DNA of 36,986 nucleotides from Chitinispirillales bacterium (GTDB taxonomy: Bacteria > Fibrobacterota > Chitinivibrionia > Chitinivibrionales > Chitinispirillaceae). Positions 32,842 through 36,986 of this stretch are shown piece by piece; positions within the stretch are counted from its first letter, which is position 1; each line of letters starts with the position of its first letter. The stretch is from the NCBI GenBank assembly GCA_031254105.1, contig JAIRVB010000025.1:1-36986 (forward strand), given 5' to 3'. Below the pieces are notes generated by a model. The model was given only the letters and a program-made list of their open reading frames with translations. It did no database searches and was not told where the DNA came from. The position numbers were made by a program, and so were the translations under genes.

Positions 32842-33623
32842 AAATAACAGCCGCGATTACCACCCATAACCGCCTGGAACGGTTGAAAAAGGCGATAAAA
32901 TCGGTGGAAAGTCAGACGCTTTTACCCGATGAGCTGGTTATCATTGATGACAATTCAAGCGACGGCACAAAAGAATTTTGCGAAAGTCTGACGCTGGCTT
33001 TCAAATTGACATATATCAGAAACGACGAAAACAGGGGCGCCGGTTTTTGCAGGAACAAAGCTATTGAGACTGCAAGCGGCGAGTATATTGCGTTTTTGGA
33101 TGATGATGACGAATGGGAGCGCGAAAAATTGCGAGTACAGCGCGAAGCCGCGGAAAAAGAAAACGCAGATTTGATTTATACCGCGGTAAAATCATTCTCC
33201 GGCAATAGCCGTAAATTTCATTTTCACAGCCCCTTTCCCTTTCCGGCAAAAATCGCGATAACGCTTGGAAATTTCGCGGGAATTACTTCTACGATGATGA
33301 TAAGATCGGAAATTTTACAAAAAATCGGCGGATTCGACCTTATTCTTCCCGCATTGGAAGATTATGAGTTAGTGATCAGAATGATAAACGCCGGCGGGAA
33401 AATCAAAGGGATAAAAGTACCATTGGTAAAATATCAGCCGTCAAACAACGGAAACGTTTCCGGGTCTCCCAGGAATTTTTTCGCCGCGTCAAAAATTATC
33501 ATGTCGAAAACTTCCGCTTTGGCAAAGCCGCTGCAGTTTATCGGCTTGACAAGGATTTTTGCGGAAAGATCTCTTAAATCGGAAGAATTCCGCAAAAAAA
33601 TATTAAGAGGAGAAAACCAGTGA
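32835..33623 (+). CDS. GT2-family glycosyltransferase
   Basis: A 262-residue GT-A enzyme starting at GTG 32835, seven bases before the end of the preceding gene. Motifs are AAITTHNRLERLKKAIKSVESQT, LVIIDDNSSDGTKEF, RNKAIETASGEYIAFLDDDDEW (DxD site near residue 88) and the later GGFDLILPALEDYELVIRM, where an ED-Y motif is the likely catalytic-base loop. It probably extends the glycan after the DegT-derived sugar. It overlaps the next gene by four bases. Confidence 0.88.
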   Translation: MLKITAAITTHNRLERLKKAIKSVESQTLLPDELVIIDDNSSDGTKEFCESLTLAFKLTYIRNDENRGAGFCRNKAIETASGEYIAFLDDDDEWEREKLRVQREAAEKENADLIYTAVKSFSGNSRKFHFHSPFPFPAKIAITLGNFAGITSTMMIRSEILQKIGGFDLILPALEDYELVIRMINAGGKIKGIKVPLVKYQPSNNGNVSGSPRNFFAASKIIMSKTSALAKPLQFIGLTRIFAERSLKSEEFRKKILRGENQ

Positions 33624-34747
33624 CCTCCCCCTGTCAACAGATTCACGTAACCTCCCCGCTGCTTCCCTCTCTTGAGGAGCTCATCCCCTGTTTGCGGGAT
33701 ATTTGGGAGAGAAAATGGCTCACGAATAACGGTCATTATCATCAACTGTTAGAAAAGGCGCTTGGGGAGTATCTGGGCGTAGAGCACTTGAGTCTTTTCA
33801 CAAACGGAACTCTGACCCTTACGACCGCCTTGCAGGCGATGCAAATTAAAGGCGAAGTAATTACCACCCCGTACAGTTTCGTTGCGACCGCCCATTCGAT
33901 CCGGTGGAACGGATTAACGCCGGTTTTCGTGGATATCGAAGAGAAAAGCTGCAATATAGATCCTGAGCAGATCGAGCGGGCGATAACGCCGCTGACAACC
34001 GCGATAATGCCCGTACACGTTTACGGCAATCCATGCGATATCGAAGCTATTCAAAGTATCGCGAATCGCTATGGCCTGGCGGTTATTTACGATTCCGCCC
34101 ACGCGTTTGGGGTTAAAGTGAACGGCGGGAGCATCCTTAATTTCGGTGACATGAACTCGTTAAGCTTTCACGCTACCAAAGTTTATAACACTCTTGAGGG
34201 CGGAGCGCTGGTGTTGAAAGACCATCACACAAAGGAATGCATCGATTATTTGAAGAATTTTGGTTTTGAAGATGAGGTAACGGTAGTTATGTCCGGCATA
34301 AATTCCAAAATGGATGAGATGCGCGCGGCTTACGGCTTGCTGAATTTGAAGGGGGCGGACGACGCGATAACAAAAAGAAAGCGGATCGCCGAAACGTACA
34401 GAACTCTTTTGCGCGATGTGAAAGGCATTTCGTATTTTGATGATCTCCCAGGCGTTATCCATAACTATTCTTATTTCCCAGTTTTCGTGAATGAAAAGGA
34501 ATATGGGATGAGCAGAGACGGCCTCTACGAAAAATTACAGCGAAACGGCATTTTCGGCCGCCGTTATTTTTATCCGCTCATCAGCGATTTTTCCGTGTAT
34601 AGAGAACTGCCGAGCTCCGCGCCGGAGCGTTTGCCGGTCGCCCGAAAAATGTCGAAACAAGTAATTTGTTTGCCTATTTATGCGGATTTGAAGATTGAGG
34701 AAGCGGAGAGAGTAGCGGGGTTATGCTTGAAGAACTTAAAAAAATGA
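33620..34747 (+). CDS. DegT/DnrJ/EryC1-family PLP aminotransferase
   Basis: A 375-residue nucleotide-sugar aminotransferase, GTG 33620 in a GTGA overlap with the preceding gene. TNGTLTLTTALQAM (about 61-74) binds the PLP phosphate, IYDSAHAFG (D158) holds the pyridine N, and SFHATKVYNTLEGG carries the Schiff-base Lys187. Such enzymes aminate 4-keto- or 3-keto-dideoxyhexoses to give amino sugars such as Qui4N or viosamine. The ketosugar dehydratase is not in the window. The following WbqC gene is a frequent partner of DegT in O-antigen loci. Confidence 0.9.
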   Translation: MTSPCQQIHVTSPLLPSLEELIPCLRDIWERKWLTNNGHYHQLLEKALGEYLGVEHLSLFTNGTLTLTTALQAMQIKGEVITTPYSFVATAHSIRWNGLTPVFVDIEEKSCNIDPEQIERAITPLTTAIMPVHVYGNPCDIEAIQSIANRYGLAVIYDSAHAFGVKVNGGSILNFGDMNSLSFHATKVYNTLEGGALVLKDHHTKECIDYLKNFGFEDEVTVVMSGINSKMDEMRAAYGLLNLKGADDAITKRKRIAETYRTLLRDVKGISYFDDLPGVIHNYSYFPVFVNEKEYGMSRDGLYEKLQRNGIFGRRYFYPLISDFSVYRELPSSAPERLPVARKMSKQVICLPIYADLKIEEAERVAGLCLKNLKK

Positions 34748-34757
34748 GGCAAAAGCA

Positions 34758-35471
34758 ATGAAACTCGGAATTATGCAGCCGTATTTTTTACCGTATATAG
34801 GCTATTTCAGTTTGATAAAGCATGTCGACAATTTTATCCTTTTTGATACCGTTCAATTTATACGACATGGCTGGATAGAACGTAATAGAATTTTAAAGCC
34901 GAATAAAGGGTGGCAGTATATTCAAGTTCCTCTTATTAAAAAAGATGGTAGAAATACTTTGATTAAAGATGTTGAGATAAATAACAACGAAAACTGGCAA
35001 AACAAAATTCTGGCTCAGCTTAAACATTACAAGAAAAAAGCGCCGAATTATTTTAAAGTCATTTCATTATTGGATGACATTTTTTCGCAACGATATGAGG
35101 ATATTGTTAGCTTAAATAAGGTATCTTTGGAAAAAATACTTTTGTATTTGGGTATAGAAAAAAAAATAAAAGTGTTTTCTAAAATGGATTTACAAATAGA
35201 TGAAGTAAATGCTCCCGATGAGTGGGCCTTAAATGTTTGTAAGGCGATAGAAGGAGTAAATGAATACTGTAACCCGCCGGGCGGACAAGGTTTTTTTGAT
35301 AAATCGAAATATGATAAAAGTGGTATAAAATTAAAATTCCAAAAAGTAACCTTAACCGAATATAGCCAAAATAGAGATAAATTTGAAGCGGGATTATCCA
35401 TATTGGACGTTATGATGTTTAATTCCGCGGATGTAATATGTGAGATGTTGCAAGAGTTTGAACTGGTATGA
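34758..35471 (+). CDS. WbqC-family protein
   Basis: A 237-residue protein beginning MKLGIMQPYFLPYIGYFSLI, the invariant WbqC opening, with WIERNRILKPNKGWQYIQVPL, GRNTLIKDVEINN, and YCNPPGGQGFFDKSKY. WbqC proteins act in O-antigen amino-sugar modification; the precise reaction is not settled. The gene is AT-rich. It is 10 bases after the DegT gene and its TGA overlaps the start of a decayed ORF. Confidence 0.9.
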   Translation: MKLGIMQPYFLPYIGYFSLIKHVDNFILFDTVQFIRHGWIERNRILKPNKGWQYIQVPLIKKDGRNTLIKDVEINNNENWQNKILAQLKHYKKKAPNYFKVISLLDDIFSQRYEDIVSLNKVSLEKILLYLGIEKKIKVFSKMDLQIDEVNAPDEWALNVCKAIEGVNEYCNPPGGQGFFDKSKYDKSGIKLKFQKVTLTEYSQNRDKFEAGLSILDVMMFNSADVICEMLQEFELV

Positions 35472-35635
35472 TAAATATTGCGAGCAATATTGATAAAACC
35501 TTTTTGGATTCGTAGCGGCGAACATCGTTTGCTCCTGCGGAGTACCCGGCATGGGAGATGATTGAAAAAATGGACAGCATGCAATCCTATGTTAGCGTGA
35601 TACTGGAAAAGGATGGTATGTTAGATAAAAAATGA
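35468..35635 (+). pseudogene. decayed ORF coupled to WbqC, interrupted by TAG
   Basis: ATG 35468 overlaps the WbqC stop (ATGA). It reads MINIASNIDKTFLDS, then an in-frame TAG (35513-35515), then in the same frame 39 residues from RRTSFAPAEYPAWEMIEKMD to ILEKDGMLDKK and TGA 35635. A gene start in a coupled position and a plausible C-terminal tail suggest a gene with most of its body deleted. The family is not recognised. Confidence 0.45.
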
Positions 35636-35754
35636 TGTAAAAAAACCTTGCTATGATCAACGCCAATTAATTATATTACTGTATCTTAACTCGTTTATTA
35701 TGCATGGAGGTTTGTTGTACTGGCCTCCGGCAACTCAATCTAAATAAAAAGTAC

Positions 35755-35830
35755 TGGTCAGTAGCTCAGTCGGCAGAGCAAGTGGCTGTTAACCACTGGG
35801 TCGGGGGTTCAAGTCCCTCCTGACCAGCCA
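35755..35830 (+). tRNA. tRNA-Asn (anticodon GTT)
   Basis: Complete cloverleaf: acceptor TGGTCAG/CTGACCA, D stem GCTC/GAGC, anticodon stem AGTGG/CCACT with loop CTGTTAA (anticodon GTT), T arm GGGGG-TTCAAGT-CCCTC, discriminator G and an encoded CCA. tRNA-Ala at 23267 lacks encoded CCA, so the two genes differ in this. Confidence 0.96.
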
Positions 35831-35841
35831 TTACTTTCGTA

Positions 35842-35874
35842 ACCCTCTAAGAATCAATGTCTTAGGGGGTTTTT
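35842..35874 (+). terminator. rho-independent terminator of tRNA-Asn
   Basis: An 11-bp stem (ACCCTCTAAGA/TCTTAGGGGGT, one G-T pair), 7-base loop and five T, starting 11 bases after the tRNA. Confidence 0.85.
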
Positions 35875-35943
35875 AAATTTACAAAGAGCAGCCGTTTTTG
35901 GTACTTTTGCGTACCCTTGTGTATCCTTGATATCCCGCGAAAT

Positions 35944-36002
35944 TCACGCAGAAACGCCACTTTGCAAAATCAATCACGCGGAGGGTCACGCAAAAGTCAC
36001 GC
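35944..36002 (+). repeat. TCACGC direct repeats, three in tandem
   Basis: TCACGC occurs at 35944, 35974, 35986 and 35997; the last three are spaced 12 and 11 bases. They lie just past the tRNA-Asn terminator. Short direct repeats beside a tRNA 3' end resemble arm-type sites of tyrosine integrases or iterons. No integrase gene is in the window. Otherwise the 344-base stretch 35831-36174 holds the terminator and the presumed start of an insertion element. Confidence 0.45.
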
Positions 36003-36174
36003 AGAAATTTTGCTAACCGAGAGCTTGATTCTGATAGTAAGTAGTCGTCCCTTAAAAATATGTTTTTATTAATAATGTGAACAAAAAAGTGAAATAATTG
36101 TTTTAAAAATCCGCCGTTAAAGACTTATTTTATCTAAAAAACTTGCATATAATTTCTTTAATAGGTGCGTAAAA

Positions 36175-36366
36175 ATGGTTGGTAATAACGTAGATAAAAC
36201 CCAGCATAAACTTTTTTCTACCCTTGATGAACTTCTCAATCCCAAGCATCCTTTGTTTGCGTTGAGTAATCGGATTGACTGGTCAGAGTTTGATTCATGC
36301 TTTAAGGATTATTATTCGACTAAAGGTAGACCAGCTAAATCGATTCGTCTTATTGTCTCACTTTAA
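36175..36366 (+). pseudogene. N-terminal fragment of an IS5/IS1182-type transposase
   Basis: A 63-residue frame, ATG 36175 with AGGTG upstream. It reads DELLNPKHPLFALSNRIDWSEFDSCF ... GRPAKSIRLIVSL, the characteristic N-terminal region of IS5/IS1182-type transposases, then stops at TAA 36366. The rest of the transposase (several hundred residues and the catalytic DDE) is missing. Inverted repeat ends could not be identified. It is a dead insertion-element remnant. Confidence 0.75.
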
Positions 36367-36404
36367 TGTTAGGTGCTTTATGAAAAAGTAAATTCATTTT
36401 TCCC

Positions 36405-36433
36405 TTGATTTCCTATAAATCATATAGTATTTT
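36405..36433 (+). promoter_or_regulatory. predicted promoter of Rrf2-type gene
   Basis: TTGATT (36405-36410), 17-base spacer, TATTTT (36428-36433). The segment CATATAGTATTTTA (36421-36434) is identical to one at 30454-30467 in the glycan-locus promoter. Confidence 0.4.
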
Positions 36434-36465
36434 AGGGATTAAAGAAAAACACAGAGGTAAACCTT

Positions 36466-36897
36466 ATGAAAATATCAACAAAAGGCAGATATGCACTTAG
36501 AATGATGATTGACATTGCGGAAAACATGGGAGATGGGCGGATTCCGCTTAAAGATGTATCGGAACGACAGGGAATATCGGTCAAATATTTAGAGCAGATT
36601 GTAACAAATTTAACAAGAACGGGACTTCTGCGGAGCGGACGCGGAACAGGCGGCGGGTATACACTAACCAAAGCCCCCGAAAAGTATACTGTGGGTGAAA
36701 TTCTTCGCGCAATTGAGGGAAACCTCGCCCCTGTCGCTTGTTTAGAGGATGAAGTGAACGGCTGCGAACGCAAAGCCGAGTGCAGAACGCTTACATTTTG
36801 GGAGGGTCTGCATAAAACGGTCAATGAATATGTTGATTCGTATACCCTGCGTGATTTTATGAAAAACACCGCTGCAGAATGTGATTTTAATATATAA
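36466..36897 (+). CDS. Rrf2/IscR-family transcriptional regulator
   Basis: A 143-residue regulator. The winged helix reads MKISTKGRYALRMMIDIAEN, then PLKDVSERQGISVKYLEQIVTNL and GLLRSGRGTGGGYTLTKAP, the Rrf2 hallmark. Three cysteines, C92, C100 and C106 (VACLEDEVNGC-x(5)-C), fit the Fe-S ligand pattern of IscR-like members with a longer first spacing. It probably senses Fe-S or redox/sulfur status. It has its own promoter and stands alone, with no isc or suf genes visible to the window edge. Confidence 0.9.
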   Translation: MKISTKGRYALRMMIDIAENMGDGRIPLKDVSERQGISVKYLEQIVTNLTRTGLLRSGRGTGGGYTLTKAPEKYTVGEILRAIEGNLAPVACLEDEVNGCERKAECRTLTFWEGLHKTVNEYVDSYTLRDFMKNTAAECDFNI

Positions 36898-36903
36898 CTG
36901 ATG

Positions 36904-36978
36904 TTACGCAACCCCAGCCCGCAGGGGCGTAATACGCGAACATAGGGTGCAGCCCTATGTATACGAACACGAACGTGT
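36904..36978. repeat. cluster of three hairpins at window edge
   Basis: Three inverted repeats in a row: TTACG..CCCC/GGGG..CGTAA (36904-36932), ACATAGGG/CCCTATGT around TGCAG (36940-36960), and ACACG/CGTGT around AA (36967-36978). It starts seven bases after the Rrf2 stop and reaches the window end. The dense palindromes and GC-rich composition suggest a dispersed palindromic repeat unit; the first hairpin may also act on the Rrf2 transcript. Confidence 0.5.
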
Positions 36979-36986
36979 ACACCCCC

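Noticed and set aside
35513-35515. in-frame TAG as pyrrolysine or readthrough codon
   Set aside because: The flanking peptides are short and the reading frame looks decayed; nothing here suggests recoding.
35048-35584. 178-codon minus-strand ORF opposite wbqC
   Set aside because: Antisense of a clearly recognised gene in AT-rich DNA; no ribosome site or recognisable motif.
1-36986. CRISPR array
   Set aside because: No regularly spaced direct repeats of 25-40 bases with unique spacers were seen.

Overview
The window looks like chromosome of an anaerobic Gram-negative bacterium of moderate GC. Outer-membrane/LPS biology is implied by a KpsF/KdsD-type arabinose-5-phosphate isomerase, a Wzx-like flippase, DegT and WbqC sugar enzymes and a secreted beta-propeller protein whose C-terminus resembles type IX secretion (T9SS/FlgD-like) sorting domains. 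A membrane pyrophosphatase, Feo ferrous-iron uptake and many 4Fe-4S proteins suggest anaerobic life. Together this points to the FCB assemblage (Fibrobacterota/Chitinispirillia-like or Bacteroidota-like); this placement is an inference and not certain.

Layout. 1-3685 (+): the tail of an unrelated gene, then a three-gene redox operon: a Tat-exported aldo/keto reductase with two 4Fe-4S motifs, a NapH/NapG-like membrane polyferredoxin and an exported flavodoxin. 4112-6649 (+): a MalT-like STAND/LuxR regulator. 6795-9218 (-): feoA-feoB plus a tiny FeoB-associated Cys-rich protein, facing a divergent DtxR/MntR-like regulator at 9532, with an array of TTAG/CTAA palindromes between them. 10355-11044: an AT-rich SAM methyltransferase flanked by gene-poor DNA rich in inverted repeats. 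11519-13600: a K+-dependent-type membrane pyrophosphatase. 13863-18163 (-): kpsF-like, nadB and a membrane VWA protein.

18320-19907: a compact regulatory module. A tandem-HTH repressor-like protein faces an overlapping operon of three small unrecognised proteins; two CGTA palindromes sit on the two divergent promoters. Then come a YkgJ-type Cys-cluster protein, a predicted alpha/alpha-toroid polysaccharide-active protein and a small partner.

23267-35830: tRNA-Ala(CGC), then a surface-glycan locus (propeller protein, glycosyltransferases, flippase, GT10 fucosyltransferase, a second fucosyltransferase-like protein, FkbM methyltransferase, a frameshifted GT2, a zinc-ribbon methyltransferase, another GT2, DegT aminotransferase, WbqC) that ends in a decayed ORF and tRNA-Asn(GTT) with a strong terminator. 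Most junctions overlap by 4-11 bases or are separated by 1-10 bases, implying translational coupling. Beyond the tRNA are short direct repeats, a transposase remnant, an Rrf2 regulator and a hairpin-rich repeat at the edge.

The strongest candidates for undescribed biology are the extracytoplasmic redox operon and the tandem-HTH/three-small-protein module.
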